Assembly (NCBI RefSeq): GCF_051133435.1
Contig: NZ_JBPGNY010000006.1
Coordinates: 62,001-126,000 of the forward strand
Reading direction: 5' to 3'
From: JAAYAO01 sp051133435
GTDB taxonomy: Bacteria; Actinomycetota; Actinomycetes; Propionibacteriales; Propionibacteriaceae
Length of the DNA stretch: 64,000 bases
Below the pieces are notes generated by a model, which saw only the letters and a list, made by a program, of their open reading frames with translations, made no database searches and was not told the DNA's origin. The translations under genes and the position numbers were made by a program. This document shows, in pieces, positions 41,903-49,886 of this stretch; position 1 is the stretch's first letter; each line of letters opens with the position of its first letter.

Positions 41903-44311
41903 CTACAGCAGATTGAGCGCCCGCCCCATCCGCACCGCACTGTGGCGGTCACGGACGCCCAGCCTGCGGTAGATCTCCTTGGTGGTGGATCGAATGGTTT
42001 CGACCCCCACGTGTTGGGCGCGGGCAATCTGCGCCAACGTTCTGGAGGAGTCCAGAGCTTCGAGCACTTCGAGCTGTCGACGCGTCAACTGCGTCGTGGG
42101 CTCGGGCGGTGACGGTGTCGGCGCCAGCCCGGGATACCGGTCGGTGGACAGACCGAGCCGGTCGACCACCAGCTCCTGGGCGACCCGGGGCAGCAGGCAG
42201 ACCGCATCCAGTGATTCCTCCCAGAGCACCGACGAGAACAGCACCTCCCGCTCGACATCGGAGATATCGGGAAGGCTCAACATGACCCCCACCGCCAGGG
42301 CTCGGCAGCGTGGGGTGAGATCGACGATGCCCAATTCCTGCCGCGCCAGCAGGCCTGCGGTGGTGTGCCGACCGGCCGCGAGTTCGCTGTACGCCTTGAC
42401 GATGCCGCCCTTCTCGGAAGGGAGGGCCGCGCGGTCGACCCATTTCTGGGCCGAGTCGAGGTGGCCCTCACGGGCCTCGACCAGCGCCAGGATCATGAAG
42501 AACGGCCACCACGTCCACGCCGGATACTGCGACCAGGTACTCAGGTTCGCGATCGATCTCAGGTGCGTCAACGCCCCGTTCGCGTCACGCATCAGCACGG
42601 CCCGCAGCGCTTCCACCTCGGCCTCGAAGGCGATGAAGCTGGCATTGGGGTCGCTCAGTTGCAGCCCTTCCTCACCATCGGCCGATGGCAGCGACGTGAA
42701 GCGCCTGGTGATCTCGACCAACCGGTCGCTGTCCTCGTTGAACCCGCCGTACAGGCGAACCTTCTCGTCGTAACGTCGCAGCCAGTACTGGGCGGTGGAC
42801 GGCATGCCGATCACGGCAGCCAGGAACGCGAGCCGAGACATCGTGGCGATTCTCAACGCGTGCACCATTTCCCGGTGGTCCAGCCACTGGGTGAGCCGCA
42901 GGGCCCGGTTGGCCAGTTCGTAGGCCTCTTGCAGTCTGCCCAACTGGGTGGCGTTGTCGGCGGTACCCAACACCACCAGGATCAGCACGATGGCGAGATC
43001 CGTCCTCGCCCCGCCGGTGTATTGGGCTGCTTCCTCCTCGGTGGACTCGATCCACGTCATCACATGTTCGAGCCGGTCCGAACCCACGTCTGGAGGAACG
43101 GTCCAGATGGGGATGGGCGGAGTGAGCAGATCACGGACGCAGGCGATCCCCGATTCCGGCTCCGGCTGACGTTCCTGCTCGAAGAGCATCTCCAGATCGG
43201 CATAACTGCGGTGGGTGCCGTTCGCCGGGGACGATGCCCTCAGTTCGCCGTCCAGGAACCGTCGCGCGTGGGTCAGGTAGCGCAGATTCGCTGCCACGGT
43301 GCAGGGCCACAGAACTTTGATCCTGGCCCGCAACGCATACCCGGCAGCGGCCAGCAGGTGCATGGAGTCGGCGAGCACCGCATCCAACCCGGCCCAATCC
43401 TGCAGACTGGTGAGTACCTCCAGTTTGTCGAAGGCGCCGATCGTCGGGGTGGCCACGGCCGCCGCTCGCAGGGATCTCCTGATGCGCTGCGACAGTTGTG
43501 GGTCGAAGCGCGCAACAACTTCCCGGGCCGCCTCCAACAAGGCGTAGGGGGCGACCTCATCGGTACTGCTCGCACCCAGGAAAAAGGCCCCGCTGCGGAC
43601 GTCGCGGACATCGTCGGCGTTGATGCCTTCACCCATCATGTGACTGGCCAGGCTGGCCATGGTCTGACAGGAGAGCATTCCGCCCCACACGTGCAACATC
43701 AACAACGGATTGTTGCGGGCCGCTGCCACGAACTGCTCCGCCCAGGGCATGGCCGCCTCCATGATGGGTGCCGGAACCTCCGGATCATCGAGGTCAACCG
43801 CTGCCACCAGACCCGGTACAGCTCCGGTGAATGCCTCCAGACTGCTGGTGGCTCCCGGGATCTGCTGCACCTTCGGCGGCAGCAGCGAGGCCATCTCCTG
43901 CGCGGTCATGACCAACACGTGGTGGCCCAATACCCGCTCGAAGCCCAGATCGGAGATCTCGGCCGGAATCTCGTTGGCGTCCACGATCACCAATAGGCCG
44001 CCGATCTGCCCGCCGGCCACTGCCTTCAGCAGGTGCTCGGCCCCCTCGACGAGAGTTCCGATCCGGTCGGCCGGCACTTTCACCAACAGCACCTTGCCGG
44101 CGTGGGCGTCCAACGCGGGCTCGGGGGAATCGAGAACCAGCTCGGCCACTGCATCGGGCCCGTGCATGGTGGTGAGTGCCCCGCGGCACAGTTCTTGCGC
44201 CAGAAACACGTCCGGAGCCACCAACAGAACGGACCGACCATCGGTCAGGACAGAGCAGAGCCGCGGACCCATCACTTGGAGCAAATTCTCCAATGTGGAC
44301 GGGTATGGCAA
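41903..44311 (-). CDS. Large LuxR-family regulator, LAL/MalT-like but without a visible P-loop
   Basis: 802 residues. The C-terminal 65 residues are a LuxR-type helix-turn-helix (QLTRRQLEVLEALDSS; VGVETIRSTTKEIYRRLGV). The middle is helical and repeat-like, as in the TPR-like part of MalT/LAL regulators. The N-terminal region should hold an ATPase, but the place of Walker A reads LLVAPDVFLAQ, with no GxxxxGK[ST]; a Walker B-like LLVIVDAN is present. The start is TTG 44311 with AGGAGG 7 bases upstream, better than ATG 44359, which has no ribosome site. It follows the pilus operon on the same strand with a 221-base gap, so it is the likely pilus regulator (inference). Confidence 0.8.
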   Translation of the reverse strand: MPYPSTLENLLQVMGPRLCSVLTDGRSVLLVAPDVFLAQELCRGALTTMHGPDAVAELVLDSPEPALDAHAGKVLLVKVPADRIGTLVEGAEHLLKAVAGGQIGGLLVIVDANEIPAEISDLGFERVLGHHVLVMTAQEMASLLPPKVQQIPGATSSLEAFTGAVPGLVAAVDLDDPEVPAPIMEAAMPWAEQFVAAARNNPLLMLHVWGGMLSCQTMASLASHMMGEGINADDVRDVRSGAFFLGASSTDEVAPYALLEAAREVVARFDPQLSQRIRRSLRAAAVATPTIGAFDKLEVLTSLQDWAGLDAVLADSMHLLAAAGYALRARIKVLWPCTVAANLRYLTHARRFLDGELRASSPANGTHRSYADLEMLFEQERQPEPESGIACVRDLLTPPIPIWTVPPDVGSDRLEHVMTWIESTEEEAAQYTGGARTDLAIVLILVVLGTADNATQLGRLQEAYELANRALRLTQWLDHREMVHALRIATMSRLAFLAAVIGMPSTAQYWLRRYDEKVRLYGGFNEDSDRLVEITRRFTSLPSADGEEGLQLSDPNASFIAFEAEVEALRAVLMRDANGALTHLRSIANLSTWSQYPAWTWWPFFMILALVEAREGHLDSAQKWVDRAALPSEKGGIVKAYSELAAGRHTTAGLLARQELGIVDLTPRCRALAVGVMLSLPDISDVEREVLFSSVLWEESLDAVCLLPRVAQELVVDRLGLSTDRYPGLAPTPSPPEPTTQLTRRQLEVLEALDSSRTLAQIARAQHVGVETIRSTTKEIYRRLGVRDRHSAVRMGRALNLL

Positions 44312-44349
44312 CGTACTGCCTCCTTTCCTGACCCGGATCCACGGCGGTC

Positions 44350-44365
44350 GACACATCATTGTGTC
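44350..44365. promoter_or_regulatory. 16-base palindrome in the leader of the pilus regulator gene
   Basis: GACACA-TCAT-TGTGTC, perfect 6-base arms, 39 bases before the TTG start. It may be an operator or an mRNA hairpin. The surrounding 44366-44532 is AT-rich relative to the window and should hold the gene's promoter, but no clear -35/-10 pair was found. Confidence 0.4.
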
Positions 44366-44532
44366 CGGGGTCGAGCCATAATGGCTCTCCTCATTCCGCC
44401 GTATATTGAATTCCTATTCCCGGCGCTCTCCCGTATTCATCCGGAGCCGAACTTGAATGCTCCACTCTACCGAATGAGTAAGCAGAGACCAGACCCTGCG
44501 GAAGTGTTCTTGAATACGGTGAACCACCCTAT

Positions 44533-45438
44533 TTACGACTGTTGGTTCTCGTTTTCAATTCCACCGGCTGCGTGCTCAGTCGGACGAGCCCGCGAAGACC
44601 GGACGAGACGTCCCACGGCCCACAGCAGAGTCACCGTCAGCACGAAAATCGTGAGCCGAGTGACGTATTGCCAGAATCGAACCGCGCCTGCCTGATCATC
44701 GTTCTGCTCGATGCGGCGGACTTGCTCGCGAGCGTCGTTGCTCCCTGCCGACTCGGTGCTGTCGGCGTCTTCGTGGGGTACTCGAACCGAGTTTACCAAA
44801 AGTCGCTTGTCGTTGACCGGTGCCGGCGTGCAGGTGAGCAGGGTGAGCATGTCCCGGTCGGCGACGGCGGCCAGTTTCTCACCCTCGGACGGCAGGATCA
44901 CCTCGGAGTCCACCACCTCGTAAGCCAGCACCTTCCCCAGCACCACGACGTAAATGCGGTCCCCGGGTTCGAGCCGATCGGCGAACAACAGGAAGTGGTT
45001 GTTGTACCAGCCGTTGTGCCCGGCAATGACGCTGCGCGTGCCTTCCCCACCGACCGGCAGACTGGTGCCCTCGACCTGGGCCAGGCCTTTGGCCATGTTG
45101 TCGTAGGACGCACCGAGATAGACCGGTTGGCTCAGGGCGATGCTGGGAATGATGATGTGGGCGAACTCCCCGTCCTCGTCGGCCAGGGGGTTGGCCTGCT
45201 CGTCGAGTTCGGTGCTGAACGGATCCACCACGTCGTACCCGGTTTGTTCGAGGCGGGAGTTGTGGCCGCGCGCCTCGCTCAGGCGACGGTCCAGGTTGCC
45301 CTCCCCCGTCATCCGGTCCAGATAGGTTTCCACCGACCGATACCGGGTCAGCGACTGGTACTCGATCAACGTCAGCGGGATCAACGCGAAGAGCAGACCG
45401 GCGATGATGAGCAGCAGCCCCACCGTTCTACGCCGCAC
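44533..45438 (-). CDS. srtC: Class C sortase, third in tandem (divergent)
   Basis: 301 residues. An N-terminal helix, a lid-type loop with DPFSTEL, catalytic His in VIAGHNGWYNN, catalytic Cys in LLTCTPAPVNDKRLL and Arg near the end of that strand, then a second membrane helix and polar tail. A C-terminal helix and a lid are class C features. It differs from the other two sortases: GHNGW in place of AHRGLP. The start is uncertain; GTG 45438 overlaps the previous gene's stop, while ATG 45507 would make a Trp-rich N-terminus over the previous gene's membrane helix. It may add a different step, such as linking the pilus to the wall. Confidence 0.85.
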   Translation of the reverse strand: MRRRTVGLLLIIAGLLFALIPLTLIEYQSLTRYRSVETYLDRMTGEGNLDRRLSEARGHNSRLEQTGYDVVDPFSTELDEQANPLADEDGEFAHIIIPSIALSQPVYLGASYDNMAKGLAQVEGTSLPVGGEGTRSVIAGHNGWYNNHFLLFADRLEPGDRIYVVVLGKVLAYEVVDSEVILPSEGEKLAAVADRDMLTLLTCTPAPVNDKRLLVNSVRVPHEDADSTESAGSNDAREQVRRIEQNDDQAGAVRFWQYVTRLTIFVLTVTLLWAVGRLVRSSRARPTEHAAGGIENENQQS

Positions 45439-46324
45439 GGCGTGAACCCCGTTTCCGGGAGCGGCCCCTTCTGACGAAGATGATCCCCACCACGACCACC
45501 ACGGCACCCAGCCCGAGAGCGAGCGCGAGGTCCCAGGGGATGATCGGTGCCTGTTCGGCCGAGCCCGCGTACTCGCTCAACTCGACCCGGTGACCTCGCA
45601 CCAGCAGCCGATGCGAGTTGATCATGTACGGCGTACAGGTCAGCAAGGTGACGTAGTCCTGACCTTCCACCACGAGCACGTCGGAGAAATCGCTCGGTTC
45701 GACGATGGTGATCTGATCGACCTTGTAGGCCATCGGCCCGTCGATGTTGTGGACGAGGAAGACGTCATCGACTTCCATCTTGTCCAGGTCGGTGAACAAG
45801 CGGGCCGAGGGAAGACCCCGGTGCGCGGTCAGTACCGAATGGGTGCCGGCCCCACCGACCGGCAGGCTGGTGCCCTCCATGTGGCCGATACCGCGCTGCA
45901 GCACTTCGTCGGAGGTTCCCGCGTACATCGGCAGATCCTGGCCGATCTTGGGAATCTCCACGTGGCCGAGCATCTCGTGCACCTCGAGCATGCGGGCGTA
46001 CTCGGCCCGTCCTTCGCGGGCACGCTTGGAGTAGGGATCCGAAATCCGGGACGGGTCCAGCGATTCGTTGTAGGCGCGGGCCAGGTCGATGCGCTGATCG
46101 ATGACTTCTTGGTCCAGCTCGCTGCGGCCCTCCTCGAAGTCGGTGACCCGTTCTTCGGCGTCGGTGGAGTAGTAGAGCTGGGTGGCCAAGGGGTAGAGCA
46201 CGATGGCCAGGCCCACGAGGAAGATCACGATGGACTTCCAGTGGGCACGCAGGAGCCGAAGCGCAGACCTGTCGGTCGCTTCGTCCGGTGCCTGCGGCGT
46301 ATCGGGGACGTCAGTCTTCTGCAC
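45428..46324 (-). CDS. srtC: Class C (pilin-polymerising) sortase, second in tandem
   Basis: 298 residues. N-terminal helix (about 30-50), lid loop with SDPYSKR, TSLPVGGAGTHSVLTAHRGLP with the catalytic His, and TLLTCTPYMINSHRLLVRG with catalytic Cys and Arg. The C-terminal helix is followed by Arg/Lys. It is about as close to the first sortase as paralogues from a recent duplication would be. It joins pilin subunits by an isopeptide bond between the sorting-signal Thr and a pilin-motif Lys. Confidence 0.95.
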   Translation of the reverse strand: MQKTDVPDTPQAPDEATDRSALRLLRAHWKSIVIFLVGLAIVLYPLATQLYYSTDAEERVTDFEEGRSELDQEVIDQRIDLARAYNESLDPSRISDPYSKRAREGRAEYARMLEVHEMLGHVEIPKIGQDLPMYAGTSDEVLQRGIGHMEGTSLPVGGAGTHSVLTAHRGLPSARLFTDLDKMEVDDVFLVHNIDGPMAYKVDQITIVEPSDFSDVLVVEGQDYVTLLTCTPYMINSHRLLVRGHRVELSEYAGSAEQAPIIPWDLALALGLGAVVVVVGIIFVRRGRSRKRGSRRAA

Positions 46325-47207
46325 GGGCCGCCTCCAGGGATGCGATGCGACGGGTCAACTTCCGGCGCCGGAAGTATCCGCGCAGAGCCACCAGCAGGGT
46401 GATCAGGAACAGTCCGGTGGCAGCGAAGAAGGCCAGTCGGTAGAAGTAGCCCCGACGCTGCTCGGCGATATTGCGTTCCTCCACCGCGGCCACGTATTCG
46501 ACGCGATGGCCGCGCACCAGCAAGCGGTGTGAGTTGATCATGTACGGCGTGCAGGTGAGCAGGGTGGCGTAGTCGTGGCCGGGCTCCACGAGCAGGTCAT
46601 TGAAGTTCTCCGGCTCCACGACCTTGATCTGGTCGATCTGGTAGGCCATCACCCCACCCACGTTGTGGATGTAGAACTTGTCGCCGATGTCGAGACGGTC
46701 AAGTTCGGAGAACAGGCGTGCCGACGGCAGCCCCCGGTGCGCGGTCAACACCGTGTGGGTGCTGTTGCCCCCCACCGGCAGGCTGGTGCCCTCCAGATGC
46801 CCGACGCCCTTCTGCAACACCGATTCGGAGGTGCCGGCATACATCGGCAGGTCCAGCGCCAGCTTGGGAACCGACACATGCCCGAGCCGCTCATGCAACT
46901 CCAACATGCGGGCGTACTCGGCCACCCCTTCCTTCTGCTCTTCGGTGTAGGGGTCGGAGAGGTTGCCGGTCTCGAGTGCTTCGTTGTACCCACGGGCCAG
47001 GGCCAGGCGCCGCTCCACCTCTTCGGGGCTGAGCGCCGCCCGCGCATCCTCGAACTCCTGGGTGCTCTGAGCAGCCCCGGTGTCATAGAAAATTCGAGTT
47101 AGTAGTGGGTAGGCCAAGATGGCCAATCCGACAATGAAGATCAGAAAGAATGGCCACCGCTTTCGCCGCGACGGCGCCTGGATCTCCCGCCGGGCTGTGA
47201 CGGTCAT
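46311..47207 (-). CDS. srtC: Class C (pilin-polymerising) sortase, first in tandem
   Basis: 298 residues with the same layout as the next sortase: N-terminal helix, lid loop LSDPYTEEQ, catalytic His in TVLTAHRGLP, catalytic Cys and Arg in LLTCTPYMINSHRLLVRG, C-terminal helix and Arg-rich tail. ATG 47207 overlaps the minor pilin stop by 4 bases (ATGA), so its translation is coupled to that of the minor pilin; its own stop is overlapped by the next sortase gene by 14 bases. Confidence 0.95.
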   Translation of the reverse strand: MTVTARREIQAPSRRKRWPFFLIFIVGLAILAYPLLTRIFYDTGAAQSTQEFEDARAALSPEEVERRLALARGYNEALETGNLSDPYTEEQKEGVAEYARMLELHERLGHVSVPKLALDLPMYAGTSESVLQKGVGHLEGTSLPVGGNSTHTVLTAHRGLPSARLFSELDRLDIGDKFYIHNVGGVMAYQIDQIKVVEPENFNDLLVEPGHDYATLLTCTPYMINSHRLLVRGHRVEYVAAVEERNIAEQRRGYFYRLAFFAATGLFLITLLVALRGYFRRRKLTRRIASLEAARAED

Positions 47208-48103
47208 CGACTTTCTCGTGCCCCGCGATAGAAGTAGACGCCCATGCCGATCAGAATAGCAGCGGTGATCAGCGAAATCAGCAGCGTGATATCTCCCGCC
47301 TTGGGGATTTCACTGGGCGGCAACGCGACATTGGTGATGCTGATTATCGTGCTGTCGTCATAAGAGTTGTCATCGACGGTGAACGCAATCGGCTCACTCA
47401 ACTGGCGGTAGCCGGCGGGCGCTTTGGTTTCCATCAGGTAGTAGCGGCCGTGGGCCAGGCCGGTGATGTCGAACCTGCCATCGCGGCCCGACGTCACGAC
47501 CACGGGGTGTCCCCCGATCCGGACGCGGCTGTACTCGTCGGCGTCGTTCTTGGCCATCAGCACGAAACTCGCACCGGCGAGCTTCTCCCCCGAGCCATTC
47601 ACCTTGACGAATCGTTCGCCACCGGTGGGCGGCGGCGGTGGGGGTTCGGTGGGTTCGACCACCTTGGGATGGACGGTGACCTCGGTACTGACGGTGCCGT
47701 CGGCGGCCACCTGGGGCAGGTCCACCACGAAGGGGGCACTGATCATGAGCGTGCTGGAGCCATCGGCCAACGCCGCCCGTCCGTAGTAGCGGCCATCGGG
47801 CAGGTCGGCGAAGGTGGCATTGCCGGTGTCATCGACCGGCGCAGTGACGTGGTTGGGATAGCGAGCAGCGAGCTGGGCATCGTCCAAGGGCTCGAGCTGT
47901 TCGGCAACGGTGTGGGGGTCGCTATCGGTGTCGGCGATCTGCCAGACGGTGTAGGCCACCGGCCGGACGGCCCCCTCCTCGGCACTGGGGTGCACGATCA
48001 GGGTGTTCCGGCCCGCGGCGTGAGCCGCCAACCCGAGGAGGGCGGACAGGACAACCACGATGGTGGTCACGACCCCCCTCGTCCAGAGCTTCTTGCTCAG
48101 CAT
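47204..48103 (-). CDS. Minor or base pilin (SpaB-like) with an unusual sorting signal
   Basis: 299 residues. A signal peptide of about 30 residues ends near AHAAG, then a first domain, a proline-rich hinge (VEPTEPPPPPPTGG) and a Cna-B-like domain with E-box YLMETKAPAGYRQL. The sorting signal reads EIPKAGD instead of LPxTG, followed by a hydrophobic helix and RGARESR. IPKAG lacks the Thr that class C sortases normally attack. A short protein in third place behind the tip and shaft genes fits a base pilin. Overlaps the first sortase gene by 4 bases. Confidence 0.8.
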   Translation of the reverse strand: MLSKKLWTRGVVTTIVVVLSALLGLAAHAAGRNTLIVHPSAEEGAVRPVAYTVWQIADTDSDPHTVAEQLEPLDDAQLAARYPNHVTAPVDDTGNATFADLPDGRYYGRAALADGSSTLMISAPFVVDLPQVAADGTVSTEVTVHPKVVEPTEPPPPPPTGGERFVKVNGSGEKLAGASFVLMAKNDADEYSRVRIGGHPVVVTSGRDGRFDITGLAHGRYYLMETKAPAGYRQLSEPIAFTVDDNSYDDSTIISITNVALPPSEIPKAGDITLLISLITAAILIGMGVYFYRGARESR

Positions 48104-48140
48104 GTCCGCACCTCCTTCGGGCGTGGTGGTTGCTCGGGGT

Positions 48141-48170
48141 GGTCCGGGAGGGCCGAAGCCCTCCCGGACC
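48141..48170 (-). terminator. Strong hairpin between the major pilin and minor pilin genes
   Basis: GGTCCGGGAGGG (48141-48152) and CCCTCCCGGACC (48159-48170) form a perfect 12-base stem with a 6-base loop. It lies 8 bases after the shaft pilin stop and 37 bases before the next start, with no U-tract. It may partly end transcription or protect the 3' end of the shaft pilin mRNA, giving more shaft than sortase. Confidence 0.7.
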
Positions 48171-48178
48171 GGGGTTGA

Positions 48179-49801
48179 TCAGCCGTTGACGCTACGGCGA
48201 CGCATGCCGTAGAACGCAACACCCATCAGGGCGAGGCCGGCCACGATGAAGACGACCGTACCGATGCCACCGGTGGGCGGAATGGTGATCTTCTTGTTGG
48301 AGACTTCCTCACCCAGCTTGACCGACGGGTTGTCGTTGTAGCTGGTCTTGGTCACCGTGAACGGGAAGTCGGTGGTGCGAAGCGCGTAGCCTTCGGGGGC
48401 CACGACTTCCTTGAGCACGTAGGTGCCGGGGTGCGAGATGGTGTTGACCTTGTCCTCCTCGGTACCCGGAGCCGCGCTGGTGGGCTCGTAGCCCTGCAGA
48501 CCGAGGATCTCGAACTTGCCATCCGCGCCGGAACGCAGGTACACGGGCGAACCGACGGCCGGCACGTTGGTGGCGCTGGTGGCGGTGTAGTCGCCGCCGG
48601 CCTCGGTGGCGAACAGTCCGGCGTCGATGCCGGCCTTGTTCATGTTGATCATGGCCTGGGTCCACACCACCTGGTTGGTGGCGGTTTCACCATCGGCGTT
48701 GTGCAGGGCGAACACAGCACCCGCGAGCGCGCTGCCATCGCCTTCGTCAACCTTGACGAAGTTCTCGCCACCGGTCCACACCTCGGGCTGATCCTCCGGC
48801 GGAACGTTCTTCGGCTTGCCCTTGACGCCGGAACCATTGGTGTAGTCGAGGGTCACGTCGTTGGGGATCGGGGTGCCGACCACGGCGGTCTCGTTGATGA
48901 CGGTGTCGAAGGTGATCCGCAGGTTGTTACCGGGGGTCAGCTTCGCGATACCGGTCTCGGTGAAGTCGATCACCAGGGTGCCACCGGCCTGGCCCACAGT
49001 GGGCTGGGTCAGGGTGTAGTCGGTGCCTTCCACCAGGGTGCCGTCACCGTTGGTGACCACGACGTTGTTCTGGTAGTTCAAGCGGGTGTCGATGTTGTCG
49101 GTGAACTTCAGTTCCTGGTACTCGGCAACATCGGCGGGCAGGTTCGGCTTGATCAACCAGGTGACGGTGTCGCCCACGTTGGCCGAGTCGGAGTCGTTGC
49201 CTTCCTCGGTGACATCCTTGTCGACGGTGGGCTCGTCACCCACGGTGTTCTTCGGGTAGACGTAGACGTCGGTCAGTTCCGAGCCATCGGCCTGCACCAG
49301 CGGCAGCTTGAGCCCGAACGGAACAGCGGCCGAGGCGTTGACCAGCGGGCCGTCCTCACCGGGGGTGTTCTCCACGAACCAGTAGAAGCCGTCACCCAGG
49401 GTGAGGCTGACCTGGCCGTTGGCGTTGGTCGGACCCACAGCGGTGCCGGGCGAACCCACGTAGGCGCTGACGGCGTCAACGGTCTCGTAGTTCGCGGAGG
49501 CAGCCATCATGGTGTTGTACTGCTCCTCGGTGACGCTCCAGTAGGTGAAGGTCACGCCCGGCAGGGCTTCGGTGCCCTGGCCGAAGAAGCCGTCGATGTC
49601 GTTGATCTGGCCACCGGTGTAGGTCTCACCGTTGTTACCGGTCGAACCCTGACCGTCGGTGCCACGGGGCCAGCCCTCGAGGCTGGTCATCTTGAGCTTC
49701 GTAATGGTCACGTTGGTGTCCGCAGCGTGAGCGTTGCTCAGCGGAGCCAACACGAGCGCCAGGCCCAGTAAGAAGGCCCCGATCGTTCGTAGTGTTCGCA
49801 T
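48179..49801 (-). CDS. Major (shaft) pilin, SpaA/SpaH-like
   Basis: 540 residues. Signal peptide ending in SNAHA (about residue 27). The first domain ends with the pilin motif VYVYPKN, whose Lys joins to the previous subunit. A middle domain (DTVTWLIKPNLPADVAEYQ...) and a Cna-B domain with E-box TYVLKEVVAPEGYAL follow, expected to form internal Lys-Asn isopeptide bonds. Sorting signal IPPTG, a helix and MRRRSVNG. IPPTG is a small variant of LPxTG. ATG 49801 has AAGGA 8 bases upstream. It follows the tip gene by 85 bases. Confidence 0.95.
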   Translation of the reverse strand: MRTLRTIGAFLLGLALVLAPLSNAHAADTNVTITKLKMTSLEGWPRGTDGQGSTGNNGETYTGGQINDIDGFFGQGTEALPGVTFTYWSVTEEQYNTMMAASANYETVDAVSAYVGSPGTAVGPTNANGQVSLTLGDGFYWFVENTPGEDGPLVNASAAVPFGLKLPLVQADGSELTDVYVYPKNTVGDEPTVDKDVTEEGNDSDSANVGDTVTWLIKPNLPADVAEYQELKFTDNIDTRLNYQNNVVVTNGDGTLVEGTDYTLTQPTVGQAGGTLVIDFTETGIAKLTPGNNLRITFDTVINETAVVGTPIPNDVTLDYTNGSGVKGKPKNVPPEDQPEVWTGGENFVKVDEGDGSALAGAVFALHNADGETATNQVVWTQAMINMNKAGIDAGLFATEAGGDYTATSATNVPAVGSPVYLRSGADGKFEILGLQGYEPTSAAPGTEEDKVNTISHPGTYVLKEVVAPEGYALRTTDFPFTVTKTSYNDNPSVKLGEEVSNKKITIPPTGGIGTVVFIVAGLALMGVAFYGMRRRSVNG

Positions 49802-49886
49802 GTTCACTGTCCTTTGTTCAGGCGGTATGGAATGGATGCTTCGGATGTACTTGGTGGAGGCCGGGTCGGGCCGAGGTGCGCTCAAG

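Noticed and set aside
44312..44359. ATG 44359 as start of the pilus regulator
   Set aside because: No ribosome-binding site, whereas TTG 44311 has AGGAGG 7 bases upstream.
45439..45507. ATG 45507 as start of the third sortase
   Set aside because: It would overlap the membrane helix and tail of the preceding sortase by 80 bases and give a Trp-rich N-terminus unlike the family.
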